Counted from the first letter of the stretch, positions 42,771 to 52,644 are shown. The stretch is DNA of 64,000 nt from Prevotella sp. (GCA_017469955.1 JAFUFJ010000004.1:124001-188000), one strand, 5' to 3'. Notes: generated by a model from the letters alone, not told the origin. A program made the numbers and translations.

Positions 42771-44063
42771 TTAACTTTTGTTTTCAATTTCTTCCAGTTT
42801 GAAAAGCTTATCGTTCGGACGCACTTTTGCCGGCACTGGTATGGAGACCCGTTGCCGTTGCAGGGCTGTTTCGACAGGTTTCATGTCGTAACGTATCTCT
42901 TCTGCTGTGAGCCAAAGGGCACCAGTCGTGGGACCAGAGATGAAGAGTTTGTCGCCCAAAGAGAAGGGAGCAGCCTCGACAGCGACTTCTGCGACGGAGA
43001 GATTGGAAAAGAATCTGATGACCTTTCCTACGAGAACTTTCCGTTCAGTGGCGTTAGATCCGTAGTTGTTGTTCCACTCTCCAAGGCGTTGTCCCTGATA
43101 ATAGCCGTCCCAAAAGCCACGGTTGAAGACGCGTGAAAGTTGTCTGTCCCACTCGTCTTTGCGGTCTTCGGTGAAGAGTTTTGGTTGGGTTTCGTCGGTT
43201 TTTGACGACGCAAGAGCCTGATCATGCACTACGGCCTGGATGGCTTCCTTATAGGTTTTGACGACGGTATAGACGTATTCCGGCCCTCGTGCCCGTCCTT
43301 CTATCTTGAAAACCCTTACTCCTGCCAGCATCATCTTGTCGATAAACCGCACTGTTTTGAGGTCTTTCGGGCTCATCAGGTATTTGTTGTCTACCTCTAT
43401 TTGGTTGCCTGTCTCGGCGTCGGTGAGCAGGTATGAGCGCCGGCATATTTGTATACATTCGCCCCGATTGGCACTTCTCCCGCTGTCAGCCAGGCTCATA
43501 TAGCACTTTCCTGATACCGCCATACAGAGAGCTCCGTGGCAGAACATTTCGATGCGGATGAGGTTTCCGCTTGGCCCGCAGATGTGTTGCTGCTCTATCT
43601 GCCGGTGGATGTCGGCCACTTGCTGCATGTTCAACTCGCGTGCCAGCACCACTACGTCGGCAAACTGGGCGTAGAATTTCAGGGCTTCGATGTTGGAGAT
43701 GTTGAGCTGTGTGGAGAGATGTACCTCTACTCCCACAGCCCTGCAGTAGGTCATCACGGCAACATCGCTCGCGATGACTGCTGAAATGCGGGCATCACGG
43801 GCAGCGTCAACGATCTGATGCATCGTGGGAATATCCTCGCCATAGATAATTGTATTGACGGTGAGGTAGGTCTTGATGCCCCGCGAGTTGCAGGTTTCAG
43901 CGATGTCGTGCAGGTCGTCGATGGTGAAATGGTTGGCCGAGTGCGACCTCATGTTGAGCTGTCCTATGCCGAAGTAGACAGAGTCGGCACCGGCTTGTAT
44001 GGCTGCTGCGAGTGACTCTCGTGAGCCGACAGGCGCCATTATTTCATAGTCGTTCACGTTCAT
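42771..44063 (-). CDS. Peptidase U32 family protein
   Basis: 430 residues from MNVNDYEIMAPVGSRESL; a longer in-frame ATG at 44093 lies upstream of the promoter. The U32 family includes collagenase-like proteases and tRNA 5-hydroxyuridine synthesis proteins. The signature EMFCHGALCMAVSGKCYMS, the Cys pair in NRGECIQICRRSY and KIEGRARGPEYV are clear. A beta-barrel tail follows (about 345-430). It is cytosolic, and a tRNA modification role is at least as likely as proteolysis. TACTTTTG (44076-44069) ends only five bases before the ATG, so the mRNA may be leaderless. Confidence 0.9.
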   Translation of the reverse strand: MNVNDYEIMAPVGSRESLAAAIQAGADSVYFGIGQLNMRSHSANHFTIDDLHDIAETCNSRGIKTYLTVNTIIYGEDIPTMHQIVDAARDARISAVIASDVAVMTYCRAVGVEVHLSTQLNISNIEALKFYAQFADVVVLARELNMQQVADIHRQIEQQHICGPSGNLIRIEMFCHGALCMAVSGKCYMSLADSGRSANRGECIQICRRSYLLTDAETGNQIEVDNKYLMSPKDLKTVRFIDKMMLAGVRVFKIEGRARGPEYVYTVVKTYKEAIQAVVHDQALASSKTDETQPKLFTEDRKDEWDRQLSRVFNRGFWDGYYQGQRLGEWNNNYGSNATERKVLVGKVIRFFSNLSVAEVAVEAAPFSLGDKLFISGPTTGALWLTAEEIRYDMKPVETALQRQRVSIPVPAKVRPNDKLFKLEEIENKS

Positions 44064-44068
44064 GGGTG

Positions 44069-44140
44069 CAAAAGTACATAAAAATCCTGACATTTTTCGA
44101 TGGCGAGATGTGAATTTCTCATGGTTTTTGTGTACTTTTG
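44069..44140. promoter_or_regulatory. Divergent promoter pair
   Basis: The same box, TACTTTTG, occurs on both strands: minus 44076-44069 for the U32 gene and plus 44133-44140 for the DUF4421 gene, the latter 30 bases before its ATG. Confidence 0.65.
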
Positions 44141-44170
44141 CCGGCGCAAACGCGTAGTTGGAAATTTGTG

Positions 44171-45196
44171 ATGTCGAAGAAAAGCCTCCTGCTGTTGCTT
44201 CTGTTGCCGATGTTCATGGCCACCGATGCCGTGGGACAGGATGTCGTAAGTCTGTCGAAGAAAGCGCTTTCCTTGGCCGACAGCCTGCTGAAGAAGAAGT
44301 ATTACAGCAGCGATATTGACTCTAACTACATTGTAAGACCCTCGACAAGATTCACGCTTAAGGCCCGGGGAAACCTCTCTGGTGCGACAGTTGTAGCGAC
44401 GGGAATGGTCGGCTCTCGGCAGTTTCGTGCTGAAGAATGGGCCGACTTCAAGCACACGATCAACTTCTCTGGTTCCTATATGGGGCTGTCTTTAGGCCTC
44501 TCAATGAACCCCGGTCTGCTGCTCGGACATTACAAAGACTATGAGCTTAACATCAATTCCTATGGCAACAAGTTCGGGTTTGACGTCGTCTATCAGCAGG
44601 CAAAGAACTTTAAGGGATGGATGGATTTCGGGGTGAACGGCGAGTGGATTCGCGACGATCGCATAGACTTGCCGCGCGACATGCTCACCCTTCGCACCTT
44701 GAACGTCAATGCCTATTATGCTTTCAACAACCGACGTTTCTCCTATCCGGCAGCCTTTTCACAGTCTTACATACAAGTGAGGTCGGCCGGAAGCTTCATG
44801 ATAGCCGCGTCGTATCAGGGCCAAAGCGTGGAGACAAAGGCGCTGGAGTCGATAGGAAACCGCAGTGCTCGTCTGCAGGTGGGCAACCTTGCTGCCGGAG
44901 CAGGCTATGGATACAACTTCGTTTTGCCCCACAGTTGGCTGCTGCATATTTCGGCCTTGCCCACCATCATCTTCTTTTCTCACAACCGCTTTTACCTCGA
45001 CGACGAGCGTCAAACGATGCACAACCACTTCCCGGAGGTCATCATCACGGGGCGCGGAGCGTTCGTCCATTCGTTTGACAACTACTTTCTGGGGCTCTCG
45101 ATGGTCTACAATTTCTCGCGCATCGGCGACGTTGACCGCCTTGAAATCATGAACAGCAAGTGGAGGGCGCGCGCCTTTCTCGGCATCAGGTTTTAG
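44171..45196 (+). CDS. DUF4421 family secreted protein
   Basis: 341 residues from MSKKSLLLLLLLPMFMATDA, a signal peptide; the earlier in-frame ATG at 44138 overlaps the promoter. The body has alternating beta strands with aromatic ends (YMGLSLGLSM, FGFDVVYQQA, FVHSFDNYFLGLSMVYNF) and finishes in ARAFLGIRF, suggesting an outer-membrane beta-barrel. DUF4421 has no known function. It is a single gene, followed by a family-4 array. Confidence 0.8.
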   Translation: MSKKSLLLLLLLPMFMATDAVGQDVVSLSKKALSLADSLLKKKYYSSDIDSNYIVRPSTRFTLKARGNLSGATVVATGMVGSRQFRAEEWADFKHTINFSGSYMGLSLGLSMNPGLLLGHYKDYELNINSYGNKFGFDVVYQQAKNFKGWMDFGVNGEWIRDDRIDLPRDMLTLRTLNVNAYYAFNNRRFSYPAAFSQSYIQVRSAGSFMIAASYQGQSVETKALESIGNRSARLQVGNLAAGAGYGYNFVLPHSWLLHISALPTIIFFSHNRFYLDDERQTMHNHFPEVIITGRGAFVHSFDNYFLGLSMVYNFSRIGDVDRLEIMNSKWRARAFLGIRF

Positions 45197-45220
45197 TATT
45201 CATCCGGAAATTCCTTCGTC

Positions 45221-45298
45221 TTCTTCTCCGTACATCATAGGTGTATGGTTCATACATGTGCCTGGTATGGTTCATACATCTATGATGTACGAAGGAGA
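45221..45298. repeat. 22-bp periodic array, family 4 (copy 2)
   Basis: GTATG-GTT-CATAC units start at 45243 and 45265, with a diverged third (GTACG) at 45287, exactly 22 bases apart. The outer parts, CCGTACATCATAG and CTATGATGTACG, are inverted copies of each other. It lies between convergent genes. Confidence 0.85.
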
Positions 45299-45406
45299 AA
45301 GGGCAGCTTTCTCAGCCACGTCGGGATGCAAGCCCGGCGACATGCCTGCTGCCTGCAATGGAAAAAGGTCTGGGGTCAAAGGCATCTCGCTGCCGACTTG
45401 CGGGCA

Positions 45407-48400
45407 TCAGCGGCCGACAACAAACTTGCAGGTGGTCGTCTTCAGCCCCTTGCCCGTGGCTCTTGCCACGTAGACTCCGGCCGGAAGCCGGTCGACATCG
45501 GCATAGACGAAGTCGGAGCGCACCACGGTTGTGACGACGCTTTGTGACTGTCCGCCGACAGAGAACACCTCGATGCGTGCCTCATCGGCCGACGGTCCGG
45601 CCAAGGAAAGGCGACGTTCGCCGTAGGTAAGGGTGAGGGTTGACGATGGCGTCTCGCCCAGTTCAGCGATGCCTGTGCCCGTGGCGTCGTAGAGATACTG
45701 GGCATAAGAGTTGAGGATGTTGTGCTTGCCGATGGTGGGAAAGGTCATCGAATAGAGCTGGTTGGCTCCGTCAGGATAGCGTCCTATGCTGCTGTTCCCG
45801 TCGTGAAGGGGATACTCGAACGAGTCGCTCCAGCTGCCGTCTTGCGCCGTAAGGGTAAGGGTTGAGCCCTCGGCAGCTATCTTAAACGGGGCATGTAGCT
45901 GAGAGATTGGCTCGAGCTTGTCGCACCATATCACGAGGTATCCATGCGGTTCAATGACCGTCTGCGGACCTTCTATGGCCCACATCTCTGGCCTTTGCGG
46001 GTCGTTACTCAGGTAGCAGCCGGCCAGATCGACAGGCTCGCTGGTGGTGTTGTAGATTTCTATCCAGTCGTTTCGCTTGAAATAGTCGTTGACAAACACG
46101 TCGTTGCCGGCGCTCACTTCGTTGATGCGCACGGGAGGAATGCCCGCCGTCTGGCCCTCTTCTCTTTCGATCGGCTCGAAGCAGGCCGTCAGTTGCAGCC
46201 CTTCTTCACGGGCAGCCTCGATCTCTTCGTCGGCAGAATACAGCTCTTCTCCGCTGCCTTGTGCATAATGAACCATCTTGGCCGAGAATTCTTTCGAACC
46301 GTCGGTGGCCGACATGTCGTCGAAAGCTACGGCAAAAACGTTCCGGCCCAGGCGGATAAGGCTGTAGTCGAACACCAGCTTGTGGGTCTCCACTTCGGAA
46401 CTTTCGGCCACATAGTGCAGCTGACTGATGCCGTTGACGTAGAGCGTGAACGAGCGGTTTGTCTGGAAAATGAAGTGATACTCGTCGGTCTGCTTAGGCC
46501 TTGGATAGACGACTGACGCCTGACGTATGGCAGTAGCGTCGCCAAAGAAGGCGCCAACCATCGTGGGCCACGACGAGCTGTCATAGTCAAGCGTCGTCCA
46601 TTGGCCTTCGGCATCGGGCTCGTCGGTGGTGTACGACCACTTGACTCCTTTGCCAAACACCTGTGAAGGCTCGTCAAACCCCTTCTTCCACCCCACGAAA
46701 CGATAGCCCGCAGGAGCCACTGCACGCAGACGAGCGGGAGCAAACACCTTGCCGTTGAACATGCCGTAAGGTATCTCAAGGCCGTTAAGCAGCAGAGAAG
46801 AGCCGGGAGTCGTGGTCTGAACCTTCAGCGTCCGGGCCGGCGTCGACGAGAGTTGCATGGGATCATACTTTCCGATGGTGCCCATCATGCTGCTCATACG
46901 GTTCTCCAACTGGCTGCGAAGCGAGGCTACCATGCTGCTTGCCGTCGAACCTTCAAGCTGCAATGACGGCTCGATACGGCAGTAGAGACTGTCGATAATG
47001 CCGCAGCAGCGGGTGTAGTCAAACACGCTTCCGCCCATCAACGAAAAGGTATCGATGAAGCGTTTGCGGAATCCGTCGTGCTGAAGCAGGTTCTGGAAGA
47101 TGGTGACCAGTTCTATTTCTGCCTTGACTTGGGGCTTGCCGTTGAACAAAGGGTTAAAGGTATGGATGCGCTCTCCTTCGAAATATTTGAAAGGATTCGC
47201 CTGTTCGAAGGCCGCGTCAATGTCGAAAGCCACCAGCCTGAGGCGCCCTCCGTCGTGTTTCCGGTAGCCCTTCAAGTTGTTATGTGGCCAGTCTCCACGG
47301 CCAAGATACAGGCTCATTGCCATGTAATTGACATACTCGTCGATGTCAAGCCATTGCTTCAGTTCGTCATAAACACCAGCCTGATTGACCTTAGAGGCCA
47401 GACTATAGACCCGCTCAAAGCCCTCTCGTGTGCCGCATTGCTGCAGATAGGCGCTGTCACAGTTGATCTCAAAGGCATCGATATCGTCCGACCCCCATCC
47501 GAAGTTGGCATAGACGAAATGCTTGTTGGAGGGCTCTCTCATGTTGATAAGGCCCATATACTGCCCATTGATGAAATGATGTACGGGCCAATAGCTCTGC
47601 ACATCGAGGTCAATGCCTGAGCATTGAATGATAGAAGCCAAGGCAGGATCCTTCAAACGGGCCTTCTCATCGTTGCCTCCATTACGCATATGTAAGGTAC
47701 GACTGCGAAGAAACGGCTTGGCTTTGAAGAACTGATAGTGGTAGTTCCGGTCGCCTCCATATTCTTTATTGCCCTTGAGCTTGAACGATTTCATCTTTGC
47801 TCCGCGGCTCCATCCTCCCACTATCTTCATGTCAACATCCTTGTTCTCGGCCATTTCGCCGTCCTGTGTGATGTACGACATGTTGACAGGACGGTCCCAA
47901 TCCATGTTCCAATTGGTCTTTACATATTGGCCTATGCCGGGCTTTCCGTTCACACCACGCACGTAAATGCCGATGGAATCGTCGTAAAGAAACCTCGGAT
48001 CACTCACGACTGACACTATTGGCAACTGGTAATCCCTGTCCTTCAACAGGTAGGAACGTGTGGTAACAGGGCTTGGAAGGAAACCGTCCTTGAACAGACG
48101 GAAGCGCAAAGTCGACGTCTTGTTGATGATAATATACTTTGTTGTCACACGCTTGCCGTTGTCTTTTGTCGGCAGACTACCGTCAGTTGTGTAGTACATC
48201 TCGCAGCCATCGGGTATGTCTGGCGTGATGCGCAAGCCCTTTTCAAAGAGACAAGAACCGGGAGAAATGTCCGGCATAGCCAGCTGTCCATAGGCAAAAA
48301 CCGAAGCAGTATTGGTCGAACCTGGCGTCGGAATGGCCGTGAAAGCCCAGTCTTCTGCCCCATCAGAAAGGCGGGCATACGACGTTCTTTCTATCGATTC

Positions 48401-48805
48401 TGGATAAGAAGCACGGCTTAAGATGCGACCATTCCTGTCGCTTATGTAGATGATGCCTCCTTCCGGTTCGAGTTTAAAGGATACATTCGTGGCGAGAATG
48501 TCGTTGTTGTCAAACCATATCAGTTTGTATCCTCGCGGAGCAATCGTTCCAATATTGTCGGGAGCACGCCACTTTCTGAGGTTGGAAATGTCGTCACTAA
48601 CATAAAGACCGGCAAGGTCATACTCCTCATCGGTTTGGTTATACAGTTCCATCCATGCGTCAAAATTCCATGTCGGGCCCATCAACTGCTCGACATTGGC
48701 CACCATGATTTCGTTGATCAGGCAGGGATTTTCCTGTGAAAGGGCAGGCAAACCCTTGAAGATCAGCATCATGGCCAGTATTGAATAGTGGAGAAATTGC
48801 TTCAT
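45407..48805 (-). CDS. Large secreted CotH-kinase protein with two lamin-tail domains
   Basis: 1132 residues. A signal peptide (to about residue 24) is followed by a first lamin-tail domain (about 26-130; INEIMVAN, WMELYNQTDEEYDLAGLYVSD in two parts). A chitobiase-like C-terminal module (YYTTDGSLPTKD, about 205) and a CotH kinase-like domain (about 270-620; VDMKIVGGWSRGAKMKSFKL, GDWPHNNLKGY, RLVAFDIDAAF) come next. Beta regions and a second lamin-tail domain (about 915-1020; RINEVSAGNDVF, WIEIYNTTSEPVDLAG) follow. The C-terminus (RLPAGVYVARATGKG ... CKFVVGR) looks like a type IX secretion sorting domain. CotH proteins can phosphorylate surface proteins; the substrate is unknown. Confidence 0.88.
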   Translation of the reverse strand: MKQFLHYSILAMMLIFKGLPALSQENPCLINEIMVANVEQLMGPTWNFDAWMELYNQTDEEYDLAGLYVSDDISNLRKWRAPDNIGTIAPRGYKLIWFDNNDILATNVSFKLEPEGGIIYISDRNGRILSRASYPESIERTSYARLSDGAEDWAFTAIPTPGSTNTASVFAYGQLAMPDISPGSCLFEKGLRITPDIPDGCEMYYTTDGSLPTKDNGKRVTTKYIIINKTSTLRFRLFKDGFLPSPVTTRSYLLKDRDYQLPIVSVVSDPRFLYDDSIGIYVRGVNGKPGIGQYVKTNWNMDWDRPVNMSYITQDGEMAENKDVDMKIVGGWSRGAKMKSFKLKGNKEYGGDRNYHYQFFKAKPFLRSRTLHMRNGGNDEKARLKDPALASIIQCSGIDLDVQSYWPVHHFINGQYMGLINMREPSNKHFVYANFGWGSDDIDAFEINCDSAYLQQCGTREGFERVYSLASKVNQAGVYDELKQWLDIDEYVNYMAMSLYLGRGDWPHNNLKGYRKHDGGRLRLVAFDIDAAFEQANPFKYFEGERIHTFNPLFNGKPQVKAEIELVTIFQNLLQHDGFRKRFIDTFSLMGGSVFDYTRCCGIIDSLYCRIEPSLQLEGSTASSMVASLRSQLENRMSSMMGTIGKYDPMQLSSTPARTLKVQTTTPGSSLLLNGLEIPYGMFNGKVFAPARLRAVAPAGYRFVGWKKGFDEPSQVFGKGVKWSYTTDEPDAEGQWTTLDYDSSSWPTMVGAFFGDATAIRQASVVYPRPKQTDEYHFIFQTNRSFTLYVNGISQLHYVAESSEVETHKLVFDYSLIRLGRNVFAVAFDDMSATDGSKEFSAKMVHYAQGSGEELYSADEEIEAAREEGLQLTACFEPIEREEGQTAGIPPVRINEVSAGNDVFVNDYFKRNDWIEIYNTTSEPVDLAGCYLSNDPQRPEMWAIEGPQTVIEPHGYLVIWCDKLEPISQLHAPFKIAAEGSTLTLTAQDGSWSDSFEYPLHDGNSSIGRYPDGANQLYSMTFPTIGKHNILNSYAQYLYDATGTGIAELGETPSSTLTLTYGERRLSLAGPSADEARIEVFSVGGQSQSVVTTVVRSDFVYADVDRLPAGVYVARATGKGLKTTTCKFVVGR

Positions 48806-48999
48806 TTCCTTGTCTTTTACCTTCAGAAAGACATGCCTTCTGGAGAACTTCTTTTGCGGCTATTGGCAAGAGTTCCTTCTTTTCTGTTTTTCTTTCAATC
48901 TCTTTTTAAAGACGAACTCTCAGGCGGGTAACCCTAAAAAAGCTTGTTTAAAATATTGTAAAAAGTGTTTCATTTGTTGCAACAATGCCACTTGCCGGC

Positions 49000-49007
49000 T
49001 ATCTTTG
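49000..49007 (+). promoter_or_regulatory. Bacteroidota -7 box for hemolysin III gene
   Basis: TTGC-N19-TATCTTTG, giving a leader of about 20 bases. Confidence 0.65.
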
Positions 49008-49031
49008 CAAGAGAAAAGCCGAGGAGGAACC

Positions 49032-49688
49032 ATGAACAAGAAGCATTTTTTCAGCCATACCGAGGAAGTTTGGAACTCCTGGTCGCACGCTGCGGGCATC
49101 CTGATGGGGGTGATTGTCGGCATTATCTTCCTTGTTTGGTGCTCAAGGCACGACAATGCGTGGGCCACTGCGGGCGTGATTCTTTACCTTTTCGGCATGT
49201 TGATGTCGTATGTTGCGTCGACGATCTATCACGCTTCCAACCCTGAAAGCTCGTGGAAGAGGCGGTTAAGGAAATGGGATCATGCCGCCATTTACTGGCA
49301 CATCGCGGGCTCATATTCCCCGATTACGCTCGTTGCACTTCGTGAAGCTGGCCTTTGGGGATGGGCACTTTTCGGTTTCATTTGGCTGGCTGCTGTAGCA
49401 GGAACGATAGCTTCGTTCCGCAGACTGAGCGACCACAGCCACCTTGAGACGGTGTGTTTCTGCCTGATGGGACTAAGCGTTCTGGTGGCGTTCAAGCCTC
49501 TTATCGACCATGTCAGCACGGCCGCAGTGGCCTGGATTGTTGCCGAAGGAGCGTGTTATCTGACAGGAGCGGTGTTCTATAGTCTGAACCGTCGCCGGTT
49601 CATGCATACGGTGTTCCACTTTTTTGTCTTAGCGGGCAGCGTGTGCCACATCGTGGCTGTGTGGGATGTTCTGCTGCAGTATCTGTGA
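49032..49688 (+). CDS. Hemolysin III (PAQR/YqfA) family membrane protein
   Basis: 218 residues from MNKKHFFSHTEEVWNSWSH, placed by the promoter at 49000. Seven hydrophobic helices are visible. Family metal-site residues are present: NSWSHAAG and the Ser/His in VASTIYHASN near the N-terminus, and HTVFHFFVLAGSVCHIVAVW at the C-terminus. Despite the name, most members are not toxins; they are seven-helix proteins linked to lipid metabolism or membrane homeostasis. A strong terminator follows. Confidence 0.92.
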   Translation: MNKKHFFSHTEEVWNSWSHAAGILMGVIVGIIFLVWCSRHDNAWATAGVILYLFGMLMSYVASTIYHASNPESSWKRRLRKWDHAAIYWHIAGSYSPITLVALREAGLWGWALFGFIWLAAVAGTIASFRRLSDHSHLETVCFCLMGLSVLVAFKPLIDHVSTAAVAWIVAEGACYLTGAVFYSLNRRRFMHTVFHFFVLAGSVCHIVAVWDVLLQYL

Positions 49689-49783
49689 GAAGGGGCTGGA
49701 GGCCGGAGTCAGACCCATGGCTTTCGTGGGGTGAAGGCATAGTGTTTGGCGGGAGAAGTTCCTGCAAGGCCCCTCAAAGAAAA

Positions 49784-49816
49784 GAGCGACGACCCTCGGT
49801 TTCGGGGTTGTCGCTC
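49784..49816. terminator. Terminator between hemolysin III and cysS
   Basis: GAGCGACGACCC pairs with GGGGTTGTCGCTC with wobbles, followed on the plus strand by GTCGGTTTTGTT. A second stem GCGGAAG/CTTCCGC (49842-49863) lies nearer cysS. Confidence 0.7.
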
Positions 49817-49888
49817 GTCGGTTTTGTTAGTTGTTGTTGGGGCGGAAGGCAGTTGTCTTCCGCACGTTTCAGGCTCTTTCCCAAGAGT

Positions 49889-51379
49889 CTATTTGTTAAG
49901 CTTCCACACGGCTCCGTCTTTTGTGTCTTTTACCTCAAAGCCTGCTTCTGCTAAAGCGTCACGTATCTGGTCGCTGGTTGCCCAGTCTTTGTTGGCTTTT
50001 GCCTTAGCCCTGAGGTTGAGAACCATATCGACTACCTTGCCGAAAGCTTCTTCTCGCTGGTCGTTGTTGGCCCCATGATCGTTGCGAAGTCCAAGGATAT
50101 CAAAGGCAAAGAGGTGCATGACCGAGCGCAGTTCGTCGAGACATTCGGGGCAAATGGATGCCTTATGGTCGACCAGTTTGTTGACGGTTGTGCAGGCTTC
50201 AAACAAGGCTGCTATGACGAGTTGCGTAGCAAGGTCGTCGTTCATGGCGTCGTAGCAGCGCTGGCGCAGGGCTTTTACTGTGCGTTCTGTCTCAGGGTCG
50301 CAGTGGTCAGAGGGTTGTATTCTCTCGAGGTCGGCTATGCCGTTCAGCAGTTTTTCGAGTCCTTTCTGCGATGCAACGAGCGCTTCGTCTGAGAAGTCTA
50401 CCGTAGACCTGTAGTGTGCAGAGAGGATGAAGAAGCGGATGGTCATGGGGGTGAAAGGCTGTGAGAGGCTGTCGTGCTGTCCGGTAAAGAACTGCTCAAG
50501 GGTGATGAAGTTGCCCAGTGACTTGCCCATTTTCTGCCCGTTGATGGTGATCATGTTGTTGTGCATCCAGTATTTCACCATCTGTTCGCCCTGTGAAGCC
50601 ACAGCCTGCGCGATCTCACATTCATGGTGTGGGAACACCAAGTCCATGCCTCCTCCGTGGATGTCGAACTTCTTGCCGAGGTATTTCCTGCCCATTGCGG
50701 TGCATTCACAGTGCCATCCCGGGAAACCTTCGCTCCACGGACTGGGCCATCGCATGATGTGTTCAGGCTGTGCTTTCTTCCAAAGGGCGAAGTCGGCCTG
50801 GCTCTTTTTCTCGCCCACTCCTGCCAGAGCACGGCTTTCATCCTTGATATTCTCGAGCGAACGTCCCGAGAGTATGCCGTACTTGTACCGTTTGTTATAG
50901 GCTTCGATGTCGAAATAGATGGATCCGTTTGACTCGTAAGCAAAGCCGTTTTCGAGGATTTCGCTGACGAGTTGTTCCTGCTCTATGATGTGTCCTGTTG
51001 CGTGAGGTTCGATACTTGGGGGAAGAACGTTGAGTGCTTCCATCGCCTGATGATAGCGATTTGTGTAGTGTTGTGCTATCTCCATCGGCTCGAGTTGCTC
51101 CAGCCTTGCTTTCTTTTCAATCTTGTCGTCGCCCTCATCGGCATCGTGTTCCAGATGGCCTACGTCGGTGATGTTGCGCACATATCTCACTTTATACCCC
51201 AGATGCTTCAGGTAACGGAACAGCACATCGAAGGTGATGGCTGGCCGTGCATGTCCGAGATGGGGGTCTCCGTAGACCGTAGGTCCGCACACATACATGC
51301 CGACATTTGGCGAATGCAGTGGTTCGAAGCGCTCTTTCTGTCGCGTGAGCGTGTTGTATACCAATAGTGTCTGTTTCAT
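49889..51379 (-). CDS. cysS: Cysteine--tRNA ligase
   Basis: 496 residues from [18 protein letters not shown]; longer frames run into promoter repeats. It charges tRNA-Cys. The zinc Cys is in YVCGPTVY, the HIGH equivalent in [10 protein letters not shown], and the KMSKS equivalent in KMGKSLGN. Zinc ligands CECTAM and [10 protein letters not shown] are also present, and the C-terminal helical domain is complete. A three-copy family-3 promoter array lies upstream, its intact box at 51420-51413, giving a leader of about 28 bases. Confidence 0.97.
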   Translation of the reverse strand: MKQTLLVYNTLTRQKERFEPLHSPNVGMYVCGPTVYGDPHLGHARPAITFDVLFRYLKHLGYKVRYVRNITDVGHLEHDADEGDDKIEKKARLEQLEPMEIAQHYTNRYHQAMEALNVLPPSIEPHATGHIIEQEQLVSEILENGFAYESNGSIYFDIEAYNKRYKYGILSGRSLENIKDESRALAGVGEKKSQADFALWKKAQPEHIMRWPSPWSEGFPGWHCECTAMGRKYLGKKFDIHGGGMDLVFPHHECEIAQAVASQGEQMVKYWMHNNMITINGQKMGKSLGNFITLEQFFTGQHDSLSQPFTPMTIRFFILSAHYRSTVDFSDEALVASQKGLEKLLNGIADLERIQPSDHCDPETERTVKALRQRCYDAMNDDLATQLVIAALFEACTTVNKLVDHKASICPECLDELRSVMHLFAFDILGLRNDHGANNDQREEAFGKVVDMVLNLRAKAKANKDWATSDQIRDALAEAGFEVKDTKDGAVWKLNK

Positions 51380-51412
51380 TTCTTTCTCTGTTTTCGGTTT
51401 TCTTTCCGCCGA

Positions 51413-51615
51413 CAAAGTTACGAATAAGTGAGGACAAAACAAAAGAAATCGGAAACTTGTTTGTGATTTCTTGTGGTTTGTCGAGCGAGAGTAACTTCTG
51501 AAAAGTTACGAAAAGAAGGGCGAAATGCAAAGAAAAACGAAAACTTGTTTTTGTTTTTACTGCCATTTCCGAGCGAGAGTAACTTATCTAAAGTTACGAA
51601 TAAGCGAGGACAAAA
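51413..51615 (-). promoter_or_regulatory. Family-3 promoter array of cysS
   Basis: AAAGTTACG starts at 51414, 51502 and 51590, spaced 88 and 88 bp. The proximal box is TAACTTTG with TTTG exactly 19 bases upstream; the distal boxes read TAACTTTT and TAACTTTA. Confidence 0.87.
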
Positions 51616-51674
51616 CAAAAGAAATCGGAGAGAAAACATGTGGTTGTCCCGGTGAGTTCACGTCTTTCGGTTTG

Positions 51675-51779
51675 AGAAAGCTATGGGTTTAGCCCGAGAA
51701 GTCTTAGCTTTCATGCCAATAACCCATAGCTTTCTCACCCAGAACTCTATGACTTCTCACCCTAAACCCTTAGCTTTCT
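51675..51779. repeat. 22-bp periodic array, family 1 (copy F), inverted relative to copies D and E
   Basis: Units start at 51675, 51697, 51719, 51741 and 51763. Cores are AGCTATGGG, GTCTTAGCT, CCCATAGCT, CTCTATGAC and CCCTTAGCT; linkers are GCCCG, TGCCA, CACCC and CACCC. These linkers are the reverse complement, in reverse order, of copies D and E, although the left flank (AACATGTGGTTGTCCCGGTG) matches theirs. The array sits between the cysS and pyrE promoter arrays. Confidence 0.92.
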
Positions 51780-51836
51780 CAAAATGGAAGGGTGGCCTGC
51801 TTGACGAATTGGCATAGGGAAATCCAAAAAATATTT

Positions 51837-51957
51837 TGCATTTCGCTCTACTTTTCGCAACTTTACAGAGGTTACTCTCGCTCGGAAATGGCAGTAAAAA
51901 CAAAAACAAGTTTTCGTTTTTCTTTGCATTTCGCTCGCTTATTCGTAACTTTGCAGC
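51837..51957 (+). promoter_or_regulatory. Family-3 promoter array of pyrE
   Basis: Two copies are 88 bp apart. The distal box is CAACTTTA; the gene-proximal box is TAACTTTG (51946-51953) with TTTG exactly 19 bases upstream. The leader is about 23 bases. The 51380-51980 gap holds two promoter arrays and one family-1 array, no gene. Confidence 0.86.
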
Positions 51958-51980
51958 AGGAAAAGAAATACTTAACTCTC

Positions 51981-52610
51981 ATGGAACAGCAAAAGAAAGA
52001 CTTCGCCAGGATGCTCCTTCGCATCAAGGCCGTAAAGCTTAGTCCCCGTCAACCCTTCACTTGGGCCAGCGGATGGAAGTCGCCTATCTACTGCGACAAC
52101 CGCAAAGTCAACTCGTTTCCCGACGTGCGTTCATACGTGAAACTTGAGCTAACACACCTTGTTCTCTCCCTATACCCCGAGGCAGAAGCCATCGCCGGTG
52201 TGGCAACAGGTGCCATAGCTCAGGGTGCTCTCGTGGCCGATCAACTCAATCTTCCTTACGCTTATGTCAGACCAAAACCGAAAGATCACGGCATGGGAAA
52301 CCAGATTGAAGGCGAGCTTCATCCAGGAATGAAGGTCGTAGTGGTCGAGGATCTCATCTCGACAGGCGGTTCTTCACTCAAAGCAGTGGAAGCCTTGCGA
52401 GGCGCAGGACTCGAGGTAATAGGCATGGTTGCCTCACATACCTACGGCTTCAAGGTGGCCGAAGACGCATTCAAAGAGGCCGGAGTAGCACTGCACACAC
52501 TGACCGACTACGACCACATCATTGCCGAAGCTGCCTCGTCAGGCTACGTGTCGAGCGACGACCTGGACACGCTTGCTGCCTGGAGAAAAGACCCTGCAGG
52601 CTGGCAATAA
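51981..52610 (+). CDS. pyrE: Orotate phosphoribosyltransferase
   Basis: 209 residues from MEQQKKDFARMLL, positioned by the promoter at 51946. It joins orotate and PRPP to make orotidine monophosphate in pyrimidine synthesis. The PRPP loop is VVVVEDLISTGGSSLKA; FTWASGWKSPIYCDNR binds orotate, and VRPKPKDHGMGNQIEG is the flexible loop. It is cytosolic. The SRPBCC gene follows after 34 bases, so the two are probably co-transcribed. Confidence 0.96.
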   Translation: MEQQKKDFARMLLRIKAVKLSPRQPFTWASGWKSPIYCDNRKVNSFPDVRSYVKLELTHLVLSLYPEAEAIAGVATGAIAQGALVADQLNLPYAYVRPKPKDHGMGNQIEGELHPGMKVVVVEDLISTGGSSLKAVEALRGAGLEVIGMVASHTYGFKVAEDAFKEAGVALHTLTDYDHIIAEAASSGYVSSDDLDTLAAWRKDPAGWQ

Positions 52611-52644
52611 CCGCAAAACCATCCACCAAAAACCATCCGTCAAC

